Shown here: in pieces, positions 17,832 through 27,025 of the stretch | Numbering within the stretch: position 1 is the first letter of the stretch | How the letters are laid out: each line of letters starts with the position of its first letter | Program-made: the position numbers and the translations under genes | Source of the DNA: Prochlorococcus marinus XMU1404 | GTDB lineage: Bacteria; Cyanobacteriota; Cyanobacteriia; PCC-6307; Cyanobiaceae | Direction: 5' to 3' | DNA length: 64,000 nt | NCBI RefSeq assembly: GCF_017696175.1 | Contig: NZ_JAAORE010000002.1 | Coordinates: 186,001-250,000 of the forward strand | Notes under the pieces: model-generated | What the model saw: only the letters and a program-made list of their open reading frames with translations | What the model was told of the DNA's origin: nothing | Databases searched by the model: none

Positions 17832-19253
17832 ATGTCTAAGTCTCCACAAGATGTTTTAAGTCAAATTAAGGACGAAGGAATTGAACTCATCGATTTAAAA
17901 TTCACAGACATCCATGGTAAATGGCAACATTTAACTCTTACATCAGACATGATAGAAGAGGAATCATTTACAGAAGGTCTAGCATTTGATGGTTCATCAA
18001 TAAGAGGTTGGAAAGCAATTAATGCCTCCGATATGTCGATGGTCCCTGATGCAAGTACAGCTTGGATAGATCCTTTTTATAAACATAAAACTCTAAGTAT
18101 GATTTGCTCTATTCAAGAGCCAAGAAGCGGGGAACCTTATGATAGGTGTCCAAGAGCTCTAGCTCAAAAGGCATTAAAATATTTAGACTCGACTGGTATA
18201 GCAGATAATGCATTTTTTGGACCGGAACCGGAATTCTTCTTATTTGATGATGTTAGATATGACTCTAAAGAAGGAGGTTGTTTTTATAGTGTAGATACTA
18301 TTGAAGCCCCATGGAATACAGGAAGAATTGAAGAAGGGGGAAACTTAGGATACAAAATACAATATAAAGAAGGATATTTTCCAGTAGCTCCAAATGATAC
18401 TGCGCAAGATATCAGATCTGAGATGCTTCTTCTTATGGGTGAATTAGGTATCCCTACAGAAAAGCATCACCATGAAGTTGCTGGTGCCGGCCAACACGAA
18501 CTTGGAATGAAATTTGATTCGTTAATAAATGCTGCTGATAACGTTATGACTTATAAATACGTTGTCAGGAATGTTGCAAAAAAATATGGAAAAACAGCAA
18601 CATTTATGCCCAAACCTGTTTTTAACGATAACGGAACAGGAATGCATGTTCACCAAAGTTTATGGAAGAGTGGACAGCCACTATTCTTTGGTGAAGGATC
18701 ATATGCAAATTTATCTCAAACAGCGAGATGGTACATCGGAGGCATACTTAAACATGCACCTTCATTCCTAGCGTTTACTAACCCAACTACAAATAGTTAT
18801 AAACGATTGGTTCCAGGTTTCGAAGCACCTGTAAATCTAGTTTATTCTGAGGGTAATAGATCAGCTGCGGTAAGAATACCTTTAACAGGTCCAAGCCCTA
18901 AAGCTAAAAGATTAGAATTCAGATCAGGTGACGCACTTGCAAATCCTTACTTAGCATTCTCTGTAATGATGCTTGCTGGTATTGATGGAATTAAAAATCA
19001 AATTGATCCTGGAGATGGAGTAGATGTAGATTTGTTTGAACTTCCAGCTGATGAACTTGCAAAAATTGATACAGTACCTTCATCTCTAAATGACTCACTT
19101 AATGCGCTAAAAGCAGATAAGGATTATTTATTAGCTGGTGGAGTATTTACTGAAGATTTTATTGATAACTTTATCGATATAAAATACGAAGAGGTACAAC
19201 AATTAAGACAAAGGCCTCATCCACATGAATTCTTCATGTATTACGATGCATAA
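17832..19253 (+). CDS. glnA: glutamine synthetase type I
   Basis: GlnA joins ammonium to glutamate using ATP, the main entry of nitrogen. It forms a dodecamer of this 473-residue subunit. Catalytic segments are visible: [35 protein letters not shown] and the [10 protein letters not shown] arginine loop. At the position of the enterobacterial adenylylation Tyr the sequence reads DLFELP (about residue 401), with Phe, so adenylylation there is not possible. An NtcA-like site lies upstream and a strong terminator downstream, so it is probably monocistronic and nitrogen-regulated. Confidence 0.98.
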   Translation: MSKSPQDVLSQIKDEGIELIDLKFTDIHGKWQHLTLTSDMIEEESFTEGLAFDGSSIRGWKAINASDMSMVPDASTAWIDPFYKHKTLSMICSIQEPRSGEPYDRCPRALAQKALKYLDSTGIADNAFFGPEPEFFLFDDVRYDSKEGGCFYSVDTIEAPWNTGRIEEGGNLGYKIQYKEGYFPVAPNDTAQDIRSEMLLLMGELGIPTEKHHHEVAGAGQHELGMKFDSLINAADNVMTYKYVVRNVAKKYGKTATFMPKPVFNDNGTGMHVHQSLWKSGQPLFFGEGSYANLSQTARWYIGGILKHAPSFLAFTNPTTNSYKRLVPGFEAPVNLVYSEGNRSAAVRIPLTGPSPKAKRLEFRSGDALANPYLAFSVMMLAGIDGIKNQIDPGDGVDVDLFELPADELAKIDTVPSSLNDSLNALKADKDYLLAGGVFTEDFIDNFIDIKYEEVQQLRQRPHPHEFFMYYDA

Positions 19254-19278
19254 TTAAAAGATCACCTTAGTTTAAATT

Positions 19279-19329
19279 AATCAATTTGAGAAATATCACA
19301 AAATATTCTCAAATTGATTTTTTTTTTGT
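19279..19329 (+). terminator. strong intrinsic terminator of glnA
   Basis: A perfect 14-bp stem (19279-19292 with 19306-19319) closes a 13-base loop and runs directly into about ten T. It lies 26 bases after the glnA stop and before the methyltransferase gene. Confidence 0.92.
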
Positions 19330-19355
19330 TGGAATATAGATATATAAATTGAAAA

Positions 19356-20411
19356 ATGGCTAGGGAATCTATTTCTAAAATTGCATATAAAACGCTACAA
19401 CAAAGTAAAAGCATTGCAGGTTTCGCTCACAAGCAGATTAGTTCAAGATTAATGAACTTTATTCTTCCCGATTCAAAGCTTGAAAATTTTGATATAGATA
19501 GAGATCTTCTAATGCAAATCCAAAATTCAATGGATATCTTAAGAGAAGAAGATTGGAATGATGCAGAAAAAAATATATATCCAAAAAAATTATTGTTTGA
19601 CGAACCATGGCTAAGATATCTAACTCAATATCCTAAAATTTGGCTCGATATGCCTAATACATGGGATAGACGCAGAAAACAAAACTTTGATGATCTTCCA
19701 AAATCAATTGATAAAGATAATTATCCTCAATATTACTTGAGAAATTTTCATCATCAAACAGATGGTTATTTATCAGATTTTTCAGCTAGCATTTATGACT
19801 TACAAGTTGAGATACTTTTCAATGGTAGTGCTGACTCAATGAGGAGAAGAATAATTAAGCCAATAAAAGAAGGACTTGAATTTTTTAGAGACAGGAAAAA
19901 AAGTTCTATAAAAATACTTGATGTAGCTACAGGATCAGGAAGAACATTAAAACAATTAAGAGCCGCATTTACTAAAGAAAAAATTACAGGAATTGATTTA
20001 TCTGATTCATACTTAAAAGAGGCAAGTAGATATATTTCAGATTTAGATGGAGATTTAATTCAGTTAATAAAAGGTAACGCTGAGGAATTACCTTTTGAAA
20101 ATGATAGTTTTCAATGCGTTTCTTGTGTTTACTTATTTCATGAATTACCTAGAACAATTAGAGCTAAAGTATTAAATGAATTTTTTAGAGTTCTTGAACC
20201 TGGCGGAGTATTAGTTTTAGCTGATTCAATTCAAATAAATGATTCACCTGACTTTACATCCGTAATGGAAAGCTTCTATAAATCTTTTCATGAGCCTTTT
20301 TATTGTGATTATATAAAAGAGGATATAAATTCTAAAATTGAGGATGTAGGGTTTAAAGATGTAAAATCAAATTCCTTTTTTATGACCAAAGTATGGTCTG
20401 CTGTAAAGTAA
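19356..20411 (+). CDS. SAM-dependent class I methyltransferase
   Basis: A 351-residue protein with a Rossmann methyltransferase domain in its second half. Motif I DVATGSGRTLKQL lies near residue 188, the acidic GIDLSD motif II follows, then LPFENDSFQCV, and RVLEPGGVLVLAD is motif III. The first ~150 residues form a helical extension of unknown role with an aromatic-rich WDRRRKQNFDDLP segment. The substrate cannot be assigned; the UbiE/COQ5-like fold occurs in quinone and small-molecule methylation. It starts after the glnA terminator, and a small gene follows 12 bases downstream. Confidence 0.85.
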   Translation: MARESISKIAYKTLQQSKSIAGFAHKQISSRLMNFILPDSKLENFDIDRDLLMQIQNSMDILREEDWNDAEKNIYPKKLLFDEPWLRYLTQYPKIWLDMPNTWDRRRKQNFDDLPKSIDKDNYPQYYLRNFHHQTDGYLSDFSASIYDLQVEILFNGSADSMRRRIIKPIKEGLEFFRDRKKSSIKILDVATGSGRTLKQLRAAFTKEKITGIDLSDSYLKEASRYISDLDGDLIQLIKGNAEELPFENDSFQCVSCVYLFHELPRTIRAKVLNEFFRVLEPGGVLVLADSIQINDSPDFTSVMESFYKSFHEPFYCDYIKEDINSKIEDVGFKDVKSNSFFMTKVWSAVK

Positions 20412-20423
20412 ATAAAAACTCCT

Positions 20424-20687
20424 ATGACCTATTGGGATAAAGATACTATTCAGCTTGTTCAAAGTCTTAATGACAAATTAAAAATTGATCATTCTAAATG
20501 GCATAAAGATAAAGGAAATAAATATAAACGATCTGCAGAACTAATTTCTGCGGGATTATGCCACTTAATTATTTCTGGTAATGAGAAGGAAACTATTGAG
20601 TATATAGAAGAAAGTATTAAATGGTTAAAAGAAATTAATTTAGATCAACCTTGCCCTAGTAAAAATCACCTTTTTAAAGCCAACTGA
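20424..20687 (+). CDS. conserved cyanobacterial protein of unknown function, 87 residues
   Basis: A soluble, mostly helical 87-residue protein: SAELISAGLCHLIISGNEKETIEYIEESIKWL would be two helices, ending in a DQPCPSKNHLF tail. It resembles DUF6439-type cyanobacterial proteins by pattern, which I cannot verify. The ATG at 20424 follows the methyltransferase by 12 bases. Its end overlaps the opposite-strand anti-sigma gene by 22 bases. Confidence 0.7.
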   Translation: MTYWDKDTIQLVQSLNDKLKIDHSKWHKDKGNKYKRSAELISAGLCHLIISGNEKETIEYIEESIKWLKEINLDQPCPSKNHLFKAN

Positions 20688-21100
20688 AGCCTATTACCTT
20701 TACTACTCCATCTAATGTCATCAAAACATTCATTAATAATGTATAGTCCACGACCATTTACACTACTTATTTTTTTTGGTAATTTGTAGTCTCTTTTTTT
20801 TATTTCTAATCCATTACCTTGATCTTGAATTTGCCAAACACACCAATTAGGAGTAATTATTCTTCTTACTCTGATACTTTTTGTGGGATCTAATTTATTT
20901 CCATGTTTTACAGCGTTAACAAGAGCTTCATGTAAGCCAAGTTTTATGAGGTATTTTGATTGAGAGTTATTAATTGGTTCTAATAATTTATCAACAAATT
21001 CATTTAGTTGTAATGAGGACTCAAATTCGTAAATTGACCAGTTAATCCTTGGTCTCTTAAAAAATTTTTTTAAAATATTTTTGCCCTGAAGTAAGGACAT
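20666..21100 (-). CDS. anti-sigma-factor-like serine kinase (HATPase_c)
   Basis: A 144-residue GHKL ATPase of the RsbW/SpoIIAB type. The N box is HEALVNAVKHGN, the G1 box is QDQGNGLEI and the G2 box is NGRGLYII. Such proteins bind a sigma factor or phosphorylate a STAS antagonist. A STAS-domain gene that could be a partner lies at 45.1-45.4 kb in this window; the link is inference. The first ~20 residues are basic. Its 3' end overlaps the small upstream gene on the other strand, and gun4 lies upstream on the same strand, 48 bases away. Confidence 0.87.
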   Translation of the reverse strand: MSLLQGKNILKKFFKRPRINWSIYEFESSLQLNEFVDKLLEPINNSQSKYLIKLGLHEALVNAVKHGNKLDPTKSIRVRRIITPNWCVWQIQDQGNGLEIKKRDYKLPKKISSVNGRGLYIINECFDDIRWSSKGNRLQLALKR

Positions 21101-21148
21101 AATAATATTTTGATACTTTCTTAATTTTAACTTATTAAATACCTCAAT

Positions 21149-21868
21149 TTAAAGAATATTATTATGTCTCTCTGCAATAGCAGGATGTTTGAGAATGGAA
21201 TCCATGAGTCTTACTCCTCTTAGTTGATTTATTAAAGGCATATGTCCATCAGGAGCATCCAATGACCAACGAAAAGATCCAGGATATCTAGTCCATAAGC
21301 CCTCTTTTTTCCAACCTATTTTCGGCCACATTAATTCATATTTTTTACCTACTGATTTTAATATCTTTGCTTGAATTGAGAATCCAAATCTCCCAGTTGA
21401 ATAAATAGTCCATAATCTATCTATTGTTTGTAGATCTTTTCCTGACATATTCTTAACTTCACTATAGAAAACATATCCACGTTTCTCAGCTAATTTTCCA
21501 GCTAATTTCCGTAAGTAGGAACTTGTTAATCTATCCGCCTCTTCAAATTTTTGCTCAACCAACATCAGTTGCAAATCCTTATAATTAATATCAATATCTG
21601 AATCTGTATTAAACCAATGATTGAATCTAGAGTTTTCAAAGAATTCAGGTTTAAATTTTTTTAAAACTTGCAATATCCAACCAGCAGCCCAGTCATCTCC
21701 TTCATTGTCAAAGATATCAAAAAGTGAAGGGCCAAGATTAAAAATATTTTCGACTTCAGATTCTATTTGAGATAATGAATTTATTCTTTTTCTTTGATTG
21801 GAATCTACAAAATTTTTTATCAGGTCTAATGTAGCATTACTATAGTTACCTTGTTCTTTGTTATTCAT
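21149..21868 (-). CDS. gun4: GUN4 tetrapyrrole-binding regulator of Mg-chelatase
   Basis: GUN4 binds protoporphyrin IX and its Mg form and stimulates Mg-chelatase at the branch to chlorophyll. The 239-residue protein has an N-terminal helical bundle (about 1-90), then the GUN4 core: LQLMLVEQKFEEADRLTS near 100, LQTIDRLWTIYSTGRFGFS near 150, and WKKEGLWTRYPGSFRWSL-type residues leading to APDGHMP near 205. The order and spacing fit GUN4 proteins of Synechocystis. The ATG at 21868 is divergent from mnmH, 33 bases away. Confidence 0.9.
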   Translation of the reverse strand: MNNKEQGNYSNATLDLIKNFVDSNQRKRINSLSQIESEVENIFNLGPSLFDIFDNEGDDWAAGWILQVLKKFKPEFFENSRFNHWFNTDSDIDINYKDLQLMLVEQKFEEADRLTSSYLRKLAGKLAEKRGYVFYSEVKNMSGKDLQTIDRLWTIYSTGRFGFSIQAKILKSVGKKYELMWPKIGWKKEGLWTRYPGSFRWSLDAPDGHMPLINQLRGVRLMDSILKHPAIAERHNNIL

Positions 21869-21901
21869 TTTAAAAAATCAATCAAAAAATAAAAACTATC
21901 C

Positions 21902-22942
21902 ATGTATTTCAAAAGAAAAGAACTAGAGAAATTTAGAAGTTTAAAAGGACCACTTATAGATGTTAGAAGCCCAGGTGAATATTATAAAGGACACATGCCT
22001 AATTCTATTAACATTCCACTATTTGATAATGATGAGAGATCAATAATTGGCACGATTTATAAAAAAGAAGGAAGAAAAAAAGCAGTGATAGAGGGATTAA
22101 AATTTTTTGAAAAAAAAATGGAATTTATTCTTGATAATTTATTCATGAGTATTGAGTCTTATAAAAATTTTCCTAATAAAAATAACGAATTTTTTATCAG
22201 AATATATTGTTCTAGAGGAGGAATGCGTTCACAAAGCATTGCTTGGCTACTAGAAAAATATAAATTAAATCCAATAACACTTAAGGGAGGCTATAAAATA
22301 TACAGAAGATGTGTATTAGATAGTTTCTCAAAAAAGTTGAATATAGTAGTTATTGGCGGAAAAACAGGAACAGGGAAGACAAGATTATTATCATTACTAG
22401 AGAAATATAAATATCAAACTATTGATCTTGAAGGATTTGCTTGTCATAGAGGAAGTACATTTGGAGGTTTAGGAATGAAAGAACAACCTTCAAATGAACA
22501 ATTTGAAAATATAATTGCAGAAAAATTAAATTCTTTTAAATGTTCTAAAAATATTTTTGTAGAAGCTGAAAGTGCAAATATTGGTAAATGCAAAATTCCT
22601 CATGAATTCTTCAATCAGATGAAACATTCTAGGAGAATTGAAATTTTAAGAAGCGAATCTAACAGGTTAGATGAGCTTATAGATACTTATAGTGTTTTTA
22701 AGAAAGAGGAACTCCAAGAATCTGTATTAAGGATCAAAAAAAGATTAGGGCCGCAAAGAACAAAAATAGCTCTTGATTCAATTAATAATGAGAAATGGGC
22801 CTTAGTTTGCAAAGCAGTTCTAGATTATTACGATAAGTGTTATGAATTTGAAAAGGTTGGCAAAACAAATATAACGTTTTTAGATTTAACCGACAAAAAA
22901 TATGATGAAAGGATTCTAGAGTTAATAAATAATGTTTTATAA
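21902..22942 (+). CDS. mnmH: tRNA 2-selenouridine/geranyl-2-thiouridine synthase
   Basis: MnmH (SelU, YbbB) replaces sulfur by selenium at the wobble 2-thiouridine of tRNA-Lys, Glu and Gln through a geranylated intermediate. The 346-residue protein has an N-terminal rhodanese domain with LIDVRSPGEYYKGH and active Cys103 in YCSRGGMRS. A P-loop domain follows with GGKTGTGKT near residue 152-160. Length and layout are normal. No selD (selenophosphate synthetase) is in the window. The gene has its own divergent promoter region shared with gun4. Confidence 0.92.
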   Translation: MYFKRKELEKFRSLKGPLIDVRSPGEYYKGHMPNSINIPLFDNDERSIIGTIYKKEGRKKAVIEGLKFFEKKMEFILDNLFMSIESYKNFPNKNNEFFIRIYCSRGGMRSQSIAWLLEKYKLNPITLKGGYKIYRRCVLDSFSKKLNIVVIGGKTGTGKTRLLSLLEKYKYQTIDLEGFACHRGSTFGGLGMKEQPSNEQFENIIAEKLNSFKCSKNIFVEAESANIGKCKIPHEFFNQMKHSRRIEILRSESNRLDELIDTYSVFKKEELQESVLRIKKRLGPQRTKIALDSINNEKWALVCKAVLDYYDKCYEFEKVGKTNITFLDLTDKKYDERILELINNVL

Positions 22943-23002
22943 AATAATTACAAACGAATATGAAAAATATTTCCTAAGATAAAAAATTATTAACCGATTA
23001 TT

Positions 23003-23356
23003 ATGAAAGAAAATAAAACTGCAAAAATACAATTTTACGAGGGGACTGATGAACCAGTTGTGCCTGAAATAAGACTGACTAGGAGCAAAGATGGTACCAC
23101 CGGCCAAGCATTATTTTTGTTCGAAAAACCTCAGGCATTATCTTCAATTACAGACGGTGAAATAACAGGTATGCGTATGATTGATTCCGAAGGAGAAATA
23201 CTAACTAGGGAAGTTAAAGTAAAGTTTGTTGATGGAGAACCCATATTTTTAGAAGCAGTTTATATTTGGAAGAAAACATCAGACTTTGATAGATTTATGA
23301 GATTTGCAAATAGTTATGCCAAATCAAACGGATTAGGATATTCTGAAAAGAAGTAA
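23003..23356 (+). CDS. psb28: photosystem II assembly protein Psb28
   Basis: Psb28 binds the cytosolic face of CP47-containing photosystem II assembly intermediates. The 117-residue sequence contains the family core [20 protein letters not shown] and later [15 protein letters not shown] and the [18 protein letters not shown] tail. The length is typical. The ATG at 23003 is 60 bases after mnmH. A permease gene follows 12 bases downstream. Confidence 0.95.
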   Translation: MKENKTAKIQFYEGTDEPVVPEIRLTRSKDGTTGQALFLFEKPQALSSITDGEITGMRMIDSEGEILTREVKVKFVDGEPIFLEAVYIWKKTSDFDRFMRFANSYAKSNGLGYSEKK

Positions 23357-23368
23357 AATGTTTAAAAA

Positions 23369-24412
23369 TTGAATAGTTCATTATATTTCAAGTTAGTAGT
23401 AATATTAATCACTTCGTTAATAATATGGACTTTAAGAGATTTTCTCCTTTTAATAGTTTGTTCTTTAGTAATTTCAAATATTGTATGTAATTTATGCAAT
23501 CAAATACAAAAGGGCTTGAAAATCCCCCGATCGCTTTCTTTGTTTCTTGTCTTAACCGTTATTTCAGTAATAGTATTTACTATTTTTATTCTTGTATTGC
23601 CTCCGTTTATAAAAGAATTCAATGAAATACTTGTTGATATTCCAAATGGTTTATCAAAAATAAATATTTTGATTAATACAAATTTGAACAAATTTAATAG
23701 CCTATTTTATGGCGAACAACCCGAAAATGTTATAGACATATTCAGTCTTATAAATAATGTAGTTACCATTCCAGATGCTTCAACTATTGCAAAAGCTATT
23801 CAAGAAAGCTTTAAAAATTTAATAAATATAGCGGGGAATCTGGGTTCCGGTCTTTTGAAATTAATATTTGTATTAGCAGTGAGTTTGATGATTTCTATTG
23901 AACCAAAACAGTATAAAGAAAATATACTTCTTTTAATTCCAAAAAATTATCGCAACAAATTTAGAAATATTCTGGAAAAATGCAATATTGCATTAGCAAA
24001 TTGGACCTTTTCTATGGTTATAAGCTCATTATCAGTAGGTCTATTATCATTAATAGTTTTGTCTATATTAGATGTCAAATATGTTGTCTCAAACGCTTTA
24101 ATAGCAATGGTTCTTAATATAATTCCAAATATAGGTCCAGTTATTAGTGGTATATTTCCAATCTCAATTGCACTACTTGATAATTTTTGGAAGCCACTGG
24201 CTGTTTTAGGAGCATATGTAATAATTCAAAATATTGAAAGCTATATAATAATGCCATCTATAATGAAGAAAAAAGCAAACTTACTTCCTGGTTTGACATT
24301 AATATCACAATTTGGATTTACATTCATTTTTGGTCCATTAGGCTTAATACTTTCTCTTCCATTAGCTGTAGTAATTCAGGTTTTAATCAAAGAATCATTT
24401 AAAGATATTTAA
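23369..24412 (+). CDS. AI-2E/PerM family permease
   Basis: A 347-residue membrane protein with about eight predicted helices: two N-terminal helices around residues 5-45, a soluble middle region (about 85-150) and a C-terminal block with the family-typical NIIPNIGPVISGIFPISIALL and SYIIMPSIMKKKANLLPGL. Members include quorum-signal exporters and Na+/H+ antiporters, so the substrate is unknown. The start is TTG at 23369; an ATG at 23358 is in another frame and hits a stop at once. It follows psb28 by 12 bases. Confidence 0.85.
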   Translation: MNSSLYFKLVVILITSLIIWTLRDFLLLIVCSLVISNIVCNLCNQIQKGLKIPRSLSLFLVLTVISVIVFTIFILVLPPFIKEFNEILVDIPNGLSKINILINTNLNKFNSLFYGEQPENVIDIFSLINNVVTIPDASTIAKAIQESFKNLINIAGNLGSGLLKLIFVLAVSLMISIEPKQYKENILLLIPKNYRNKFRNILEKCNIALANWTFSMVISSLSVGLLSLIVLSILDVKYVVSNALIAMVLNIIPNIGPVISGIFPISIALLDNFWKPLAVLGAYVIIQNIESYIIMPSIMKKKANLLPGLTLISQFGFTFIFGPLGLILSLPLAVVIQVLIKESFKDI

Positions 24413-24415
24413 AAG

Positions 24416-24598
24416 CTAGTTAATTAATTTTTTATATAAATATGGGTAGGATAAAAGTATAAAGAAAGCTAAGGGATGATTACCAATAGCAAAATAAAGT
24501 GAACTAAATGTAAAATGATCAAATAATATTCTTAATTCGGTAGAAAGATCTATTAAAACTAAAGAAAATAAAATTATCAAATAGTAATTCAATTTCAT
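24416..24598 (-). CDS. small membrane protein of unknown function, 60 residues
   Basis: One N-terminal membrane segment (YYLIILFSLVLIDL), then a conserved-looking STELRILFDHFTFSSL and a second hydrophobic stretch with NHPLAFFILL. I recall similar proteins in marine Synechococcus with a (D/E)LxxLxDHFTWTSL motif. No function is known to me. It is 18 bases downstream of secF on the same strand and may be part of that unit. Confidence 0.65.
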   Translation of the reverse strand: MKLNYYLIILFSLVLIDLSTELRILFDHFTFSSLYFAIGNHPLAFFILLSYPYLYKKLIN

Positions 24599-24616
24599 AA
24601 ATCTAGAAGGTTAAAC

Positions 24617-25531
24617 TCAGTCATTCAGCAACAAAGATGGAGCCAATAAAATACTTGAATAACTTCCAACTATTATTCCTAATGATAAGGCCAAAGAAAA
24701 CCAAAATAGTGAGTAAGATCCAAACAAAATTATGCTTAATAAAGGGATAAGGGTTGTAATACTGGTAAAAGTTGTTCTTCTAAATGATTCGTTAACTGAT
24801 AATTGAATAGTTTCGTTATAGCCTTCTTTCTTTGATTTTAAATTCTCACGAATTCTATCAAATATAACAACTGTATCATTAACAGAATAACCAGCAATAG
24901 TTAACAATGACACAGCAAATAAACTGTTTACCTCGACGGATAATATAATTCCCAACCAAGAGAATATACCGAAAACAATAAATAAATCATGGAATAAGGC
25001 TAATAATGCAAATAATGCATATTTTTTATCAAATCTAATGGTTATATATAAAGAAATTGCAAATAAAGAAACCAACAATGAAGTAACACAATTAGTAAGT
25101 AATCTTTTCCCAAGCTTTGGACCTATTAATCTTGAATCCTTACTCTCATAATTCAGAGGTCCAATAATATTATCAAGATTAGTAATAAGATTATTTGATT
25201 CTTCGATACTTAAATAAGGTGTTCTTATTGAAATTAATTTATTATTATTTTGGAATTGTAATTTAATATTATTTAAAACATTTTTATTTTTAGAAATCTC
25301 TCTTAAATTTTCCAAAACTGAATCAGGGGAAACATTAGAACATTCCGCTTCACAAACTCTTTCTATTCTTAGTTCATTTCCCCCAACAAAATCCATCCCT
25401 AAATTTATAGGTTTCTTATAAGAAGTATTAAATGCAGAATATAAAATTCCTAGAAGACTCAACAAAATGAGAACAGTTGAGAAACTAATTATCTTTTTTT
25501 TATTTTTTATTAGTTCAAGATTGTATTTCAT
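24617..25531 (-). CDS. secF: protein-export membrane protein SecF
   Basis: SecF with SecD and YajC helps the Sec translocon pull proteins across the membrane using the proton gradient. The 304-residue protein has an N-terminal helix, a periplasmic loop with the NLGMDFVGGNELRI signature, and five C-terminal helices with AGYSVNDTVVIFDRIREN. An elongated loop with two Cys (VCEAECSNVSPD) sits at about residues 58-70. secD lies upstream, with 21 bases between. Confidence 0.95.
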   Translation of the reverse strand: MKYNLELIKNKKKIISFSTVLILLSLLGILYSAFNTSYKKPINLGMDFVGGNELRIERVCEAECSNVSPDSVLENLREISKNKNVLNNIKLQFQNNNKLISIRTPYLSIEESNNLITNLDNIIGPLNYESKDSRLIGPKLGKRLLTNCVTSLLVSLFAISLYITIRFDKKYALFALLALFHDLFIVFGIFSWLGIILSVEVNSLFAVSLLTIAGYSVNDTVVIFDRIRENLKSKKEGYNETIQLSVNESFRRTTFTSITTLIPLLSIILFGSYSLFWFSLALSLGIIVGSYSSILLAPSLLLND

Positions 25532-25552
25532 AGGAACTTAGAAAAAAAATTT

Positions 25553-27022
25553 TTAATTTGAAAAATTATTCCTTGGCAGATAGAGATTTTTCTGCCTCAA
25601 AGATTGATATGTTGTAAAAAATCGCAAAATAGTTTTAGAACAATTTAATGAGGTAAACAAGCTTATTAAGACTCCAATACCTAATGTTGCCGCAAAACCC
25701 TTAACAAAATTTGTTCCTAATAAAAACAATACAAAACAACTAAGAAGAGTTGTAATATGGCCATCAACTATGGATGAATTAGCTCTTTGAAAACCGCTAT
25801 CAATAGATCTTGTAAGAGTATTACCGTCATTTAATTCTTCTCTAATTCTCTCAAATATAAGAATATTTGCATCAACAGCCATACCAATGCTAAGTATAAG
25901 ACCAGAAATTCCAGGTAAAGTTAAAGTTACAGGAATTAAAGAATATAGGGCCAAATTAAAGAAACCATAAAGTACTAGAGAAAGAACTGAAACAAAACCT
26001 AGAATTCTATAATTAAAAATCATAAATATACCAACAAAAATTAATCCACTAATTGCTGCATAAAGACTTTTTAAAATATTTTTGGATCCCAATAGAGCTC
26101 CTATTGTATTAGTTTCTACTATTTCTATTGGCAATGGCAATGAACCACCTTTAAGTTGAACCTCTAATTCTCTAGCATCTTCAGCACTAAAATTACCGCT
26201 TATTGTTGCTGATCCACCTGTAATCCCAGTACTAGCAAACTGACTACCAACACTAGCTTCACTTATTGATTCGCCATCAAGAATAATAGCCAATAGTTGA
26301 TTAGTTCCAGCAACTGACTTTGTGATTTCTGAAAACTTTTCACCTCCTGAATTACTAAAAGTTAATAAAACTTCCCAATTACTATTTGTTTGTTCTTGTC
26401 TCCTTCCTGCGTTAATAAGATCCTTACCAGATAAATCTGTTTTAATAAATAAATTTATAATTTCTTTATCAATATATTTTTTGATTTCAATTAACTTCCC
26501 ATATAAATCATTACTAGTAGATGCGTAATTCAATTCTTGCTCTATATCTTTAAGATCATCTTGAATAACTTTTAGGAAATTGTCATCATTTTGACTTTTT
26601 TCTGAAAAGGAATATTGTTCAATTAATTCTTTAATACTAAATCTCTGTAATTGCAGGGTTTTTAAATCTTTAGATGTTCCTTCTTTTTGGGTTCTAAATT
26701 CTAATAAAGCAGTCTTACCTAATACCCTTGAAGCAACTAATGGATTTTGTTCACCTGGTAATTCTAAAATCAATTGATCTCCACCGAGGGTTTGCAAATT
26801 AGACTCAGAAACTCCTAAATTGTTAACACGCTTATCTATAACAGAATTGACTGCTTCAAGTTCATCCCTAGTTACGTTACCTTCTTCTTTAATAATTTGT
26901 AGTGTAAGTTGAGAACCCCCTTGTAAATCCAATCCCAACTGTAAGGGATAATTTACTAATAGATAAACAGATAAAGTAAGTAGAAATATAATAAAAAAAA
27001 GCCAACCTTGCCTTCTTTTCAT
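25553..27022 (-). CDS. secD: protein-export membrane protein SecD
   Basis: SecD is the larger RND-type partner of SecF. The 489-residue sequence has the N-terminal LGLDLQGGSQLTL motif near residue 30, the periplasmic P1 domain with ITGGSATISGNF and the six-helix block with SIGMAVDANILIFERIREEL near 380. A roughly 70-residue hydrophilic insert (about 145-195) follows the first subdomain. It begins 3 bases after pdhB on the same strand, an unexpected pairing. Confidence 0.95.
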   Translation of the reverse strand: MKRRQGWLFFIIFLLTLSVYLLVNYPLQLGLDLQGGSQLTLQIIKEEGNVTRDELEAVNSVIDKRVNNLGVSESNLQTLGGDQLILELPGEQNPLVASRVLGKTALLEFRTQKEGTSKDLKTLQLQRFSIKELIEQYSFSEKSQNDDNFLKVIQDDLKDIEQELNYASTSNDLYGKLIEIKKYIDKEIINLFIKTDLSGKDLINAGRRQEQTNSNWEVLLTFSNSGGEKFSEITKSVAGTNQLLAIILDGESISEASVGSQFASTGITGGSATISGNFSAEDARELEVQLKGGSLPLPIEIVETNTIGALLGSKNILKSLYAAISGLIFVGIFMIFNYRILGFVSVLSLVLYGFFNLALYSLIPVTLTLPGISGLILSIGMAVDANILIFERIREELNDGNTLTRSIDSGFQRANSSIVDGHITTLLSCFVLFLLGTNFVKGFAATLGIGVLISLFTSLNCSKTILRFFTTYQSLRQKNLYLPRNNFSN

Positions 27023-27025
27023 TGT

